Part shown: piece by piece, positions 25,025-37,081 of the stretch
How positions within the stretch are numbered: position 1 is the stretch's first letter
Layout of the letters: each line of letters opens with the position of its first letter
From: Roseburia hominis
GTDB taxonomy: Bacteria; Bacillota; Clostridia; Lachnospirales; Lachnospiraceae
Length of the DNA stretch: 64,000 nucleotides
Direction of reading: 5' to 3'
Assembly (NCBI GenBank): GCA_040702975.1
Contig: CP159990.1
Span: forward strand, 992,001 to 1,056,000
Notes under the pieces: model-generated
Databases searched by the model: none
What the model saw: only the letters and a program-made list of their open reading frames with translations
Told to the model about the DNA's origin: nothing
Made by a program: the position numbers and the translations under genes

Positions 25025-25522
25025 ATGGAGAATAAAGAAACAAGACGTGCTATTTTGAATTACATTGAAAGGAATAGCAAGGCGAATTTGAGTGATCTGG
25101 CTATCATGATGGGCACGGATGAGGTGACGATTGCTAACGAGATTGCTGAGATGGAGAAAGAGAAGATCATATGTGGATATCATACATTGATCGATTGGGA
25201 TAAGGCAGGATCTGATATGATCACGGCGCTTATTGAGGTGCGTGTTACTCCACAGAGAGATAACGGTTTCGATAAGATTGCTGAGAGAATTTTCAATTTC
25301 CCGGAGGTGACCAGCGTATATCTGATTTCCGGGGCCTATGACTTTATGGTCATTTTGGAGGGCTATACTTTGAAGGGGGTATCTCAGTTCGTATCTGAGA
25401 AGCTGTCGCCGATTGATTCGATTTTGTCCACGGCGACCCATTTTATTCTTAAAAAATATAAAGATCATGGAACAATAATGGTACCGCAGAAAAAGGCAGA
25501 AAGGATGTTGGTGACGCCGTAA
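25025..25522 (+). CDS. Lrp/AsnC-family regulator
   Basis: 165 residues. An N-terminal HTH (ILNYIERNSKANLSDLAIMMGTDEVTIANEIAEME) is joined to an AsnC_trans_reg/RAM domain (MITALIEVRVTPQ, VTSVYLISGAYDFMVILEG). These regulators assemble into octamers or dimers and sense amino acids. Its stop overlaps the start of an aminotransferase by one base (TAATG), so it probably controls that gene in response to its amino acid substrate. ATG 25025 has TTGGAGG upstream. Confidence 0.88.
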   Translation: MENKETRRAILNYIERNSKANLSDLAIMMGTDEVTIANEIAEMEKEKIICGYHTLIDWDKAGSDMITALIEVRVTPQRDNGFDKIAERIFNFPEVTSVYLISGAYDFMVILEGYTLKGVSQFVSEKLSPIDSILSTATHFILKKYKDHGTIMVPQKKAERMLVTP

Positions 25523-26700
25523 TGAGAAATCCGTTATCAAAGAAAATTGTACAGTTGGAGCCTTCCGGTATCCGTAAATTTTTCGACGTGGCAAATGAGA
25601 TGAAGGATGCTATTTCCCTGGGCGTAGGCGAGCCGGACTTCGATACGCCATGGAGAATCCGTGAGGAAGGAATCTATTCTCTGGAGAGAGGAAGGACTTT
25701 TTATACAGCGAATTCCGGACTTCAGGAATTAAAAATCGAAATCTCAAAATATTTAAAGAATCACATTAACGTGCAGTACGATCCGGCGCATGAAGTGCTT
25801 ATTACCGTAGGGGGAAGCGAAGCCATTGACGCCATGTTCCGGGCGATGATCGATCCGGGCGATGAGGTGCTGATTCCGCAGCCGAGTTTCGTTTCCTATC
25901 TGCCGTGTGCCGTGATGGCGGACGGAGTTCCGGTCGTGATCGATATGAAGCAGGAAAATGATTTTAAGCTGACAGCAGAGGAGCTGGAGGCTGCAATCAC
26001 GCCGAAAAGCAAGATTTTGGTGATGCCGTTCCCGAACAACCCTACCGGTGCAATCATGACCAGGGAGGATTTGGAACCGATCGTGGATCTGGTGATAAAG
26101 CATGACCTCTATGTTCTTTCTGATGAGATTTACTCGGAACTTAGCTACATGGGCGATCATGTATCTATCGCAAGCTTCCCGGGAATGAAGGAGAGAACGA
26201 TCCTTGTCAATGGATTTTCCAAGGCATTTGCCATGACAGGCTGGAGACTTGGATATGCCTGCGGCCCGGCTGAGATCATAGAGCAGATGACAAAAGTGCA
26301 TCAATATGCGATCATGTGCGCGCCGACGAACAGCCAGTATGCTGCGATAGAGGGTCTGCGCAACTGCATGGGTGAAGTGAAGAAGATGCGGGAAGCATAT
26401 AACCAGAGAAGACGTTATCTGGTCCACGAATTTAAGCGTATGGGCCTAACATGTTTTGAGCCTTACGGTGCATTCTACATTTTCCCGTGCATCAAAGAAT
26501 TCGGCATGACATCAGAAGAATTCGCGAACCGCTTCTTGTTTGAAGAGAAGGTGGCGGTCGTTCCGGGATCTGCATTCGGGGCATGCGGAGAAGGATTCCT
26601 GCGGGTATCCTACGCGTACTCTTTGGAGGATCTGAAAGAGGCGCTGGGGCGTCTGGAGCATTTCATCAATAAGCTCAGGGAAGAGAAGAAATTCAAATAA
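25522..26700 (+). CDS. Class I/II pyridoxal-phosphate aminotransferase
   Basis: 392 residues of the aspartate aminotransferase fold type I. N-terminal SLGVGEPDFDTPWRI, the FPNNPTGAIM loop, YVLSDEIYSEL (Asp and Tyr at the cofactor), the catalytic lysine in NGFSKAFAMTGWRLGY, and GFLRVSYAYSLEDL with the substrate-binding arginine. Closest in style to the aspartate/aromatic/MtnE-type enzymes; the true amino acid cannot be told by eye. Translationally coupled to the Lrp regulator and closed by a terminator. Confidence 0.9.
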   Translation: MRNPLSKKIVQLEPSGIRKFFDVANEMKDAISLGVGEPDFDTPWRIREEGIYSLERGRTFYTANSGLQELKIEISKYLKNHINVQYDPAHEVLITVGGSEAIDAMFRAMIDPGDEVLIPQPSFVSYLPCAVMADGVPVVIDMKQENDFKLTAEELEAAITPKSKILVMPFPNNPTGAIMTREDLEPIVDLVIKHDLYVLSDEIYSELSYMGDHVSIASFPGMKERTILVNGFSKAFAMTGWRLGYACGPAEIIEQMTKVHQYAIMCAPTNSQYAAIEGLRNCMGEVKKMREAYNQRRRYLVHEFKRMGLTCFEPYGAFYIFPCIKEFGMTSEEFANRFLFEEKVAVVPGSAFGACGEGFLRVSYAYSLEDLKEALGRLEHFINKLREEKKFK

Positions 26701-26705
26701 GCTAT

Positions 26706-26742
26706 AAATGCCTGTTGGTGGTTGCTGACAGGCATTTCTTTA
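26706..26742 (+). terminator. Terminator after the aminotransferase
   Basis: Perfect 10-bp stem AAATGCCTGT / ACAGGCATTT with a 12-base loop, followed by CTTTAC. Confidence 0.8.
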
Positions 26743-26828
26743 CATTGCCGGTTGAAAGCACTGAGACCAGGCCGGCGAAGGCTCCTATTGGAGGAGTTGG
26801 CATCTAAAAAATGAAAGGACAGGGTAGT

Positions 26829-27326
26829 ATGTTAAACATTGTATTATTAGAGCCGGAGATTCCGTCAAATACGGGAAATATCGGAAGAACCTGCGTTGCT
26901 ACGGACACCAGACTGCATTTGATCGAGCCTTTGGGGTTCCGATTGAATGAGAAGAATTTAAAACGTGCCGGAATGGATTATTGGCAGGACCTGGATGTGA
27001 CCACTTACATTGATTATGAGGATTTTCTTGAGAAGAATCCGGGAGCAAAGATCTATATGGCGACCACAAAGTCCCCGAATCTCTATACGGATGTCAGATA
27101 TGAACCGGACTGCTATATTATGTTTGGGAAAGAGAGCGCGGGAATTCCGGAAGAAATTCTGATCCGTAATAAGGAAAATACGCTAAGAATACCTATGGCA
27201 GGAGAGATCCGGTCTCTGAACCTGGCAAATTCTGTGGCAATTGTACTTTATGAGGCCCTCCGGCAGAATGGATTTGCAGGCATGAATACGGAAGGGCATC
27301 TGCATCGCTTAAAGTGGCAGGAGTAG
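26829..27326 (+). CDS. trmL: tRNA (cytidine(34)-2'-O)-methyltransferase
   Basis: 165 residues of the SPOUT superfamily, which 2'-O-methylates the wobble base of tRNA-Leu. MLNIVLLEPEIPSNTGNIGRTC is the standard TrmL N-terminus, which is why I start at ATG 26829 (AAAGGACAGGG upstream) and not at the in-frame ATG 26811. The AdoMet knot contains MFGKESAGIPEEI, then RIPMAGEIRSLNLANSVAIVLYEALRQ. Length is normal. It stands alone between two terminated or promoter-led units. Confidence 0.92.
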   Translation: MLNIVLLEPEIPSNTGNIGRTCVATDTRLHLIEPLGFRLNEKNLKRAGMDYWQDLDVTTYIDYEDFLEKNPGAKIYMATTKSPNLYTDVRYEPDCYIMFGKESAGIPEEILIRNKENTLRIPMAGEIRSLNLANSVAIVLYEALRQNGFAGMNTEGHLHRLKWQE

Positions 27327-27426
27327 AGTGTGGTCTATCCTTTTTATAAATCACGTAAAATCAGGCGTTCTAAGAGGTGTCATTCTAAAAAATATATAAA
27401 ATAATTTGAGGATAAGAGGAATTTAC

Positions 27427-27455
27427 TAGACATACTGCTATAAAATGGATATAAT
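27427..27455 (+). promoter_or_regulatory. Sigma-A promoter of the ATP synthase operon
   Basis: TAGACA, 17-base spacer, TATAAT. A start near 27462 leaves no room for a ribosome site before ATG 27474, which supports ATG 27492 as the first start codon. Confidence 0.75.
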
Positions 27456-27491
27456 ATAGGCTAGAGAATTTTTATGAAACGGGGAACAGTC

Positions 27492-27764
27492 ATGGGATAT
27501 AAGAGAAGTGTATTTCGCAGTTTTGCATTAATATCACAATTAGGTATCAGTATACTGGCTCCCGTTTTATTGTGTACTATTCTCGGAAGTTGGCTGGAGG
27601 AGAGGGTCTCTTTTCCGGTCTTTATCCCACTTATCATCATGGGCGTTCTTGCCGGTGTACGCAACGCGTATGCACTCGCAAGGCATGCCAATGAAGATCC
27701 GGAAGACAAGAGAGAGCAGCAGACAGGCGGAAGGATGGATAAAAAGGATGGGAAAGACAGATAA
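27492..27764 (+). CDS. atpZ: AtpZ-like membrane protein at the head of the ATP synthase operon
   Basis: 90 residues with two membrane helices (FALISQLGISILAPVLLCTILGSWL and FIPLIIMGVLAGVRNAYALA) and a charged C-terminal tail. The SWLEE...FPVFIPLIIMGVLAG arrangement matches the AtpZ/AtpI accessory family, proposed to help assemble the c-ring and possibly handle Mg2+ or Ca2+. I prefer ATG 27492 with GGGGAACAG upstream; ATG 27474 would add six residues. It overlaps the next gene by 17 bases. Confidence 0.7.
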   Translation: MGYKRSVFRSFALISQLGISILAPVLLCTILGSWLEERVSFPVFIPLIIMGVLAGVRNAYALARHANEDPEDKREQQTGGRMDKKDGKDR

Positions 27765-28143
27765 TACAGTGCTCAAGGATATGATCATCATTATGATTCT
27801 ATATGGAATTGTTGCGCAGATTATTTGCCTTTTCATACCGGGAGATCATCTGAGGATGGCTTCGGGGCTCTGGATCGGAGTCGCGGCAGGAATCGGGATG
27901 GCAGTTCACATGAAGAACTCTCTGGATGAAGCGTTGCTGATGGGAGAAAAGGGTGCGCAGAAGTATATGCAGAAGTCGTATGCGGTGCGTTATATATCGG
28001 TGGTCGTTATATTTATGACGGTCTCCTATTTTAAACTCGCCAATGTGGTGACGTTACTTGTAGGAGTTATGGGATTAAAAGCATCGGCCTATCTTCAGCC
28101 GGTGATGCACAAAGTTTTTGAGAAGGTTAAAAAATCTAAGTAA
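27748..28143 (+). CDS. atpI: ATP synthase subunit I-like protein
   Basis: 131 residues with four predicted membrane helices: MIIIMILYGIVAQIICLFI, ASGLWIGVAAGIGMAVHM, YISVVVIFMTVSYF and VVTLLVGVMGLKASAYLQP. Size, topology and position before atpB identify it as the AtpI/UncI-type protein, a helper for c-ring assembly. Start MGKTDNTV at ATG 27748, inside the end of the preceding gene; ribosome site GGAAGGATGG. Sequence conservation in this family is low, so the call rests mainly on position and topology. Confidence 0.7.
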   Translation: MGKTDNTVLKDMIIIMILYGIVAQIICLFIPGDHLRMASGLWIGVAAGIGMAVHMKNSLDEALLMGEKGAQKYMQKSYAVRYISVVVIFMTVSYFKLANVVTLLVGVMGLKASAYLQPVMHKVFEKVKKSK

Positions 28144-28156
28144 AGGAGGTGGAGAT

Positions 28157-28873
28157 GTGGTAAATAGCTTAGGGATACTGGCGGCGAAAGAGCCGGATTT
28201 TCAAATTCACGGTCTCGTTAAGTTTCACTTGTTTGGACAAGAGTTATGGCTAACCACCACCCATGTCAGCATCTTGATCGTTGGTCTGCTGCTGCTGATA
28301 TTTGCGCTGGTTGTCCGGTCTAAGCTAAGTAATGCGGAAGGGAAGCCCGGGGCGCTTCAGAATGTTGCCGAGCTGATCGTGGAAATGCTGGACAACATGG
28401 TCAAAGGAAGCATGGGGAAGAACGGGATTCGTTTCCGGAATTACATCGGGGCATTGTTTATGTTTCTGATCATAGCCAATATATCGGGTCTTTTGGGACT
28501 TCGTCCGCCCACAGCGGACTATGGCGTGACCCTGCCGCTTGGTCTTATTACGTTTGTCTTGATTCAGTTCAACAACATCAGGTACAACAAGATAGAAGCA
28601 TTTACAGGCTTGTTCAAACCATTACCATTCTTGTTTCCGATCAACCTGATCGGTGAGATCGCAGCACCATTTTCAATCTCGCTGCGTTTGTTTGGTAATG
28701 TACTTTCCGGTACAGTTATCATGGGACTTCTGTATGGTCTTCTGTACAAGGTCGCATGGGCGTGGCCCGGATTTCTGCACATATACTTCGACCTGTTCTC
28801 AGGTTGTATCCAGGCGTATGTGTTCTGTATGCTGACGATGGTATATATCAATGATAAGATGCCGGAAGCATAG
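28157..28873 (+). CDS. atpB: ATP synthase Fo subunit a
   Basis: 238 residues from GTG 28157, chosen because AAAGGAGGTGG lies just before it; an in-frame upstream start would overlap atpI. The ion-channel helix has the essential arginine in PFSISLRLFGNVLSGTVIM. Other family blocks are NISGLLGLRPPTADYGVTLPL and the final helix ending MVYINDKMPEA. It forms the two half-channels that pass ions to the c-ring. Confidence 0.93.
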   Translation: MVNSLGILAAKEPDFQIHGLVKFHLFGQELWLTTTHVSILIVGLLLLIFALVVRSKLSNAEGKPGALQNVAELIVEMLDNMVKGSMGKNGIRFRNYIGALFMFLIIANISGLLGLRPPTADYGVTLPLGLITFVLIQFNNIRYNKIEAFTGLFKPLPFLFPINLIGEIAAPFSISLRLFGNVLSGTVIMGLLYGLLYKVAWAWPGFLHIYFDLFSGCIQAYVFCMLTMVYINDKMPEA

Positions 28874-28907
28874 CAAATGAAAATTGAATAGGAAGATTGA
28901 AAATTAG

Positions 28908-29192
<285 letters not shown>

Positions 29193-29311
29193 GAGTAAGA
29201 GGCGGTTTGCCGGAACTGTTCCACAGAACCTGCTGAGAAATCATGTGTTGTAGTGTGGTGGGAAACGAGGAACAGTTTGCCTTGAAAAAATGAGAGAAAG
29301 GAGGCAAGGAC

Positions 29312-29827
29312 TTGGAGCGTTTATTTAATTTGGATGCGCAGCTTCTGTTTGACGCATGTGTTATGGCTGTCAGTATGTTCGTCATGTTCACATTCCTTTC
29401 TTATCTGCTGTTCGAGCCGGTGAGAAAGATGCTGGAAGACCGTCGTCAGCGGATCGCTGATGAGCAGGAAACAGCAAAGCGTGAGAAAGAAGAAGCCATC
29501 ACCTATAAAGAAGAATATGAGCAGAAATTAAAAGAGATTGATAAAGAAGCTCAGGAAATCTTAAGTGAAGCCCGCAAGAAAGCAATGAAGAATGAGGCGC
29601 AGATCATCGCTGAGGCCAAGGAAGAGGCGGCACGCATTATTGCCCGCGCGAACTCTGAGATTGAACTGGAGAAGAAACGTGCTCTGGATGATATGAAACA
29701 GGAGATGATTTCCATCGCATCATTGATGGCCGGAAAGGTTGTCTCAGCCTCTATCGACACCAGTATACAGGATAGTCTGATTGACGAGACATTAAAAGAA
29801 ATGGGTGAGCAGACATGGCTAAGTTAG
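29312..29827 (+). CDS. atpF: ATP synthase Fo subunit b
   Basis: 171 residues: one N-terminal membrane helix (DACVMAVSMFVMFTFLSYLLF), then a long charged helix forming the peripheral stalk (RRQRIADEQETAKREKEEA ... EAARIIARANSEIELEKKRA). Start is TTG at 29312 with AAAGGAGG 7 bases upstream; no in-frame ATG precedes the helix. The 3' end overlaps atpH by 13 bases. The 119-base gap after atpE shows no structure of note. Confidence 0.92.
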   Translation: MERLFNLDAQLLFDACVMAVSMFVMFTFLSYLLFEPVRKMLEDRRQRIADEQETAKREKEEAITYKEEYEQKLKEIDKEAQEILSEARKKAMKNEAQIIAEAKEEAARIIARANSEIELEKKRALDDMKQEMISIASLMAGKVVSASIDTSIQDSLIDETLKEMGEQTWLS

Positions 29828-30360
29828 TATCAAAGGTATACGGCGACGCCCTGTACGAAGCTGCTCGTGAAGCCGGACGTATGGACGATATGTATGAGGA
29901 GGCAAAGGCACTTCTGAAGATTTTGGAAGAGAATCAGGGGCTTCAGAAGATGCTGGACAATCCGAAAGTCATACGTGAGGAGAAAGAGAGCGTCATCGAG
30001 ACTGTTTTTGGCGGCAGAATCTCAAATGAGATCGTGGAGCTGATGAAACTGATGATCGTCAAAGGGCGTTACAGCAGTATTGAAAGTGTATTAGAGTATT
30101 TTATCGGTCTGGTAAAAGAAGAAAAGAAGATAGGAATTGCAAGCGTTACGACAGCCGTAGAGCTGACGGACGTTCAGAAAAAAGCGATAGTTGCGCGGCT
30201 TTTGGAGACCACCCGTTATGAGTCGTTTGAGATGAACTATGGAGTAGATTCATCTCTAATTGGCGGTATGGTCATCCGTATTGGGGACAGGGTCCTGGAT
30301 TCCAGTATCCGGACGAAGCTGTACGAACTGTCAAAGGGCCTGAGGAAGATTCAGGTCTAG
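29815..30360 (+). CDS. atpH: ATP synthase F1 subunit delta
   Basis: 181 residues of the OSCP/delta family: N-terminal helical domain beginning LVSKVYGDALYEAAREAG, central NPKVIREEKESVIETVFGG, and the C-terminal GGMVIRIGDRVLDSSIRTKL motif that closes most delta subunits. It links the top of the alpha3beta3 head to the b stalk. Start overlaps the end of atpF, implying coupled translation. Confidence 0.92.
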   Translation: MAKLVSKVYGDALYEAAREAGRMDDMYEEAKALLKILEENQGLQKMLDNPKVIREEKESVIETVFGGRISNEIVELMKLMIVKGRYSSIESVLEYFIGLVKEEKKIGIASVTTAVELTDVQKKAIVARLLETTRYESFEMNYGVDSSLIGGMVIRIGDRVLDSSIRTKLYELSKGLRKIQV

Positions 30361-30367
30361 CGTTTAA

Positions 30368-31900
<1,533 letters not shown>

Positions 31901-31916
31901 GAAGAGGTGACAGATC

Positions 31917-34212
<2,296 letters not shown>

Positions 34213-34224
34213 GAGGGACGTCCT

Positions 34225-34623
34225 ATGGCAGATAAATTTAAACTTAGTATTATTTCTCCGGATAAGATGTTTCTTGATGGCGAGGCGGAATTCCTGGAAT
34301 TCACCAGCACTGAGGGTGAGATGGGTGTGTATGCAAAGCATATCCCGCTGACTACCATACTGGAGCCTTGCGTAATGAAGATTCATAGTGATGGAGAGGT
34401 CAAAAAAGCGGCGATTTTGGGAGGGTTTGTTGAGATCCTGAAAGACAAGATTACCGTTTTGGCAGAGGATGCACAGTGGCCCGGAGATATTGACGTGGCG
34501 CGTGCCAAGGCTGCAATGAAACGTGCGGAAGATCGGCTTACTGCAAGGCAGGAAGGGATTGATATGGTTCGCGCGGAGGCTGCACTTAAGAGGGCGATTG
34601 CCCGGATTGGGGCGGTTGAATAA
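34225..34623 (+). CDS. atpC: ATP synthase F1 subunit epsilon
   Basis: 132 residues: N-terminal beta sandwich (LSIISPDKMFLDGEAEFLEFTSTEGEMGVYAKHIPLTTIL, GGFVEILKDKITVLAEDA) and a C-terminal helical hairpin that can inhibit ATP hydrolysis. Last gene of the operon, 12 bases after atpD, followed by a terminator. Confidence 0.93.
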   Translation: MADKFKLSIISPDKMFLDGEAEFLEFTSTEGEMGVYAKHIPLTTILEPCVMKIHSDGEVKKAAILGGFVEILKDKITVLAEDAQWPGDIDVARAKAAMKRAEDRLTARQEGIDMVRAEAALKRAIARIGAVE

Positions 34624-34641
34624 AATATAGAGTAAAATGAA

Positions 34642-34676
34642 AAGGACGCTTCTTTTTTAGGGAGGCGTTCTTTTTT
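34642..34676 (+). terminator. Terminator of the ATP synthase operon
   Basis: Stem AGGACGCTTC / GAGGCGTTCT (with G-U pairs) and tail TTTTTT. Confidence 0.75.
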
Positions 34677-34815
34677 GGGGTTTTAGGAGACTGACGATTG
34701 GAAACTTCCCAAAGGATAAAAATGGGAGACTTGATGGGGAGGAAGATGGGAGTTTTTGACTGAAATGTTGTTGGAACTGGAGTATGTTTATTAGTGACAA
34801 GAATTAAAAATATGG

Positions 34816-34867
34816 TTGAAAATATAATAATTATGTTTTACAATATACTTAGTAATACAAAGTATAT
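34816..34867 (+). promoter_or_regulatory. Promoter with overlapping 25-bp operator palindrome
   Basis: TTGAAA (34816-34821), 17 bases, TACAAT (34839-34844). A dyad runs from 34843 to 34867: ATATACTT, A, GTA, A, TAC, A, AAGTATAT, with every arm base paired apart from two A/A positions. It covers the -10 end and transcription start, a repressor position. The PadR protein encoded in the same unit is the likely ligand. Confidence 0.65.
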
Positions 34868-34917
34868 GAAGTGTTTTGCTGATGACAAGTATTTGATGTT
34901 TTGGAGGTGTCGGGAGT

Positions 34918-35877
34918 ATGAAGGAGAAGCGAGGTTACTTGAAGTGGGTCAGCAGGGGATCGGTTTTGGTATGTTTGGGAACGATTGCCTTGATAGGAAT
35001 CTTCTGGAGGAGGATTCCTGAGAGAATACCTACGCATTATAACTGGGAAGGGGCTGTAGATTCCTGGGGAGATAAGACTTCGCTTATTCTTTTGGTTGTG
35101 GTGATGCTGTTTTTGTTGGGAATGATGAAGATTACGGAGTATTTTTTGAAAACGGGAGCGGAATCTAAGAGTACTTCGGAGAGTGAGAAGGAGCAGTATT
35201 CGGCAGTTTATCCGATGATTGTTTGGATGGACTTTTTGATGGAATTGATGTTTGCTTATATTTTGTTTTGTTCAGCGGCGGCGAGAACAGTGGGAAAATG
35301 GTTCTTGCTGGTCTGTGTAATTGGGATAAGTGTTCCGGTGGTTTATTATTTGATCATAAGGCGGCGAAGGGGTGACGCGGAGTGTGTAGACAGTGAGAAG
35401 GGGAAGATTACCAGAAAAGAATTAAGAGAGATCTATGCGCAGCAGGAGGCGCTAGAGAGTGGTGAGGTCTATCGGACGAAGATCGATTGGTGGCTGGGGT
35501 TGATTCTTGGGAGTGCACTTTTGCTGCCGTTTGGAATCTTGTTGGAGGTATTTATGGAGGAGGGAAGGATAGAGTGGGTGACGCTGTTCACTGGAATTCT
35601 GATAATTGTTATGTGCGTGCCTATGTTTTTTATCAGGTATACACTTTATGCGGACCATATTAAGATAGATGTCGTCATTTATGGAAAGGAGAGGATTCCT
35701 TATAAGGATATTACGGGAATAAAGTCAACGCATAATCCGCTCTCATCGGCGGCGATGTCGCTTGACCGGGTGCAGATTGATTATGTAAAGAATGGAAGGC
35801 ACGAGATGACGATGATTTCTCCTGTGAGGAAGAAGGAATTTATTCAGAAATTGGAGAAATATGCTGGATTAACTTAG
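34918..35877 (+). CDS. DUF1648-domain membrane protein with C-terminal PH-like region
   Basis: 319 residues. After a first membrane helix comes the DUF1648 signature (RIPERIPTHYNWEGAVDSWGDK), then about six more helices. The last 80 residues (YTLYADHIKIDVVIYGKERIPYKDITGIKSTHNP ... PVRKKEFIQKLEKY) look like a bacterial PH-like domain facing the cytoplasm. Relatives include SdpI-type immunity proteins that share DUF1648, but the SdpI core is not evident. It heads a unit with PadR and DUF1700-like genes. Function unknown; an envelope-stress or bacteriocin-immunity role is a guess. Confidence 0.65.
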   Translation: MKEKRGYLKWVSRGSVLVCLGTIALIGIFWRRIPERIPTHYNWEGAVDSWGDKTSLILLVVVMLFLLGMMKITEYFLKTGAESKSTSESEKEQYSAVYPMIVWMDFLMELMFAYILFCSAAARTVGKWFLLVCVIGISVPVVYYLIIRRRRGDAECVDSEKGKITRKELREIYAQQEALESGEVYRTKIDWWLGLILGSALLLPFGILLEVFMEEGRIEWVTLFTGILIIVMCVPMFFIRYTLYADHIKIDVVIYGKERIPYKDITGIKSTHNPLSSAAMSLDRVQIDYVKNGRHEMTMISPVRKKEFIQKLEKYAGLT

Positions 35878-35941
35878 AGTATTGGGGGAAGGTTTTTCAT
35901 TTTAACTGATCAGGCACTATAGTAGTTCGGGAAAGGGGTTG

Positions 35942-36298
35942 GTGGTCCTGCTGAGTGATAAATATGTAAGTCAGATGAAAAAAGGGGTTTTGGATATGCT
36001 GGTGCTAAAACTCCTTAGGTCGGAGGAAAAGTATGGTTACCAGATCATACAGGAACTAAGGGATTTAAGTGACGGCAGGTTTCTGCTGAAGGAGGGAACA
36101 CTGTACCCGATTTTGTATCGCCTTGAAGATGAAAAGATGGTCGAAAGCAAATGGAGCGAGGCGGAGGGAAAACGGGTCCCCAGAAAGTATTATGCAATTA
36201 CAGCGCTGGGACGTGATGCGCTGGGCGAGCTTTCGAAGCTGTGGCTGGAGATCAGCAGCAGTGTTTCGGCAATTATGGAGGAGAAGGAAAATGAGTAA
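35942..36298 (+). CDS. PadR-family transcriptional regulator
   Basis: About 118 residues. Winged-helix domain with SQMKKGVLDMLVLKLLRSEEKYGYQIIQELRD, LKEGTLYPILYRLEDEKMVES and KRVPRKYYAITALGRDAL, the standard PadR-like N-terminal domain with a short C-terminal helix (PadR subfamily 2). The start is uncertain: GTG 35942 or the TTG just before it, both close to AAAGGGG. The stop overlaps the next ATG, so the two are co-translated. PadR plus a DUF1700-like partner is a recurrent Firmicute pair. Confidence 0.85.
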   Translation: MVLLSDKYVSQMKKGVLDMLVLKLLRSEEKYGYQIIQELRDLSDGRFLLKEGTLYPILYRLEDEKMVESKWSEAEGKRVPRKYYAITALGRDALGELSKLWLEISSSVSAIMEEKENE

Positions 36299-36935
36299 GA
36301 AATATTTACGTAAATTGATGAAACAATTGCGGTGCTCAAGGCATAGACGGAAAGAAATCATAGGGCAGTTGGCACTGGAGCTGGAGGCAAGGGTGGAGCA
36401 GGGAGAGACAGAGGAAGCTGTTCTGGCGCAGATGGGTGCGCCGGGGGAGATTGCGAAAGAGTTCAATGCTACTTTTTCCATAGAAGAGAAACGGAAATAC
36501 AGGAGAGAAAAGTGGGGAAGGATAGCGGCTGTAATTGTAGGAATCCTTTTGATTCTGGGCATAGGTATTTACTGGGTCCTGCCTAAGACGTATGATATCG
36601 GGGAAAGTAAAATTTTCGATAAGGAAGCAGTGCGGCAGCAGCTTGAACAGGTGGTCTCATTCGTGGAGGAAGAAGACTATGAAGCGCTTAAAAACTGTTC
36701 TGATGAGCAGATGAAAGCATTTTTTAGTGGAAATGATCTAAAAGAGGCGAAGCAGTTATTTGGAGACGAATGGGGAGAACGGCAGGCGTTCGGGAATATG
36801 TATATCGCAGAAGTTCACCAGATGGGCGAGGCAAACGCGGTAGCACAGTTTAATACATCTTATGAAAATGTAAGTGTCACGTATACCCTGATTTTCGATG
36901 AGGATATGAGGCTGACAGGACTGTGGATGAAATAG
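36291..36935 (+). CDS. DUF1700-like membrane protein with DUF3887-like C-terminus
   Basis: 214 residues from ATG 36291 (GGAGGAGAAGG upstream), overlapping the PadR gene by 8 bases. Residues 1-70 are the cytoplasmic helical HAAS/DUF1700 type (LRKLMKQLRCSRHRRKEIIGQLALELEA ... MGAPGEIAKEF). One membrane helix follows (IAAVIVGILLILGIGIYWVL). The outer 110 residues (EALKNCSDEQMKAFFSGN ... NVSVTYTLIFDEDMRLTGLWMK) resemble the DUF3887 NTF2-like fold. The HAAS domain is known to interact with partner PadR regulators, so this may be a sensor that holds PadR (inference). Confidence 0.7.
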   Translation: MSKKYLRKLMKQLRCSRHRRKEIIGQLALELEARVEQGETEEAVLAQMGAPGEIAKEFNATFSIEEKRKYRREKWGRIAAVIVGILLILGIGIYWVLPKTYDIGESKIFDKEAVRQQLEQVVSFVEEEDYEALKNCSDEQMKAFFSGNDLKEAKQLFGDEWGERQAFGNMYIAEVHQMGEANAVAQFNTSYENVSVTYTLIFDEDMRLTGLWMK

Positions 36936-37021
36936 TTAGGGCTGAAAACAAAGTGTATAGTGGCAAGTATATGGAACGAAATATAGTGAACCGGAAACGG
37001 AGCAGAATAGTAACAGGAGGG

Positions 37022-37050
37022 TTGCATTGGAATAGAGGGATAAGTATAAT
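37022..37050 (+). promoter_or_regulatory. Sigma-A promoter
   Basis: TTGCAT, 17-base spacer, TATAAT, 31 bases before the ATG at 37082. Confidence 0.75.
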
Positions 37051-37081
37051 AGATTCATAGGAAATAACGGGAGGTGAGCTT

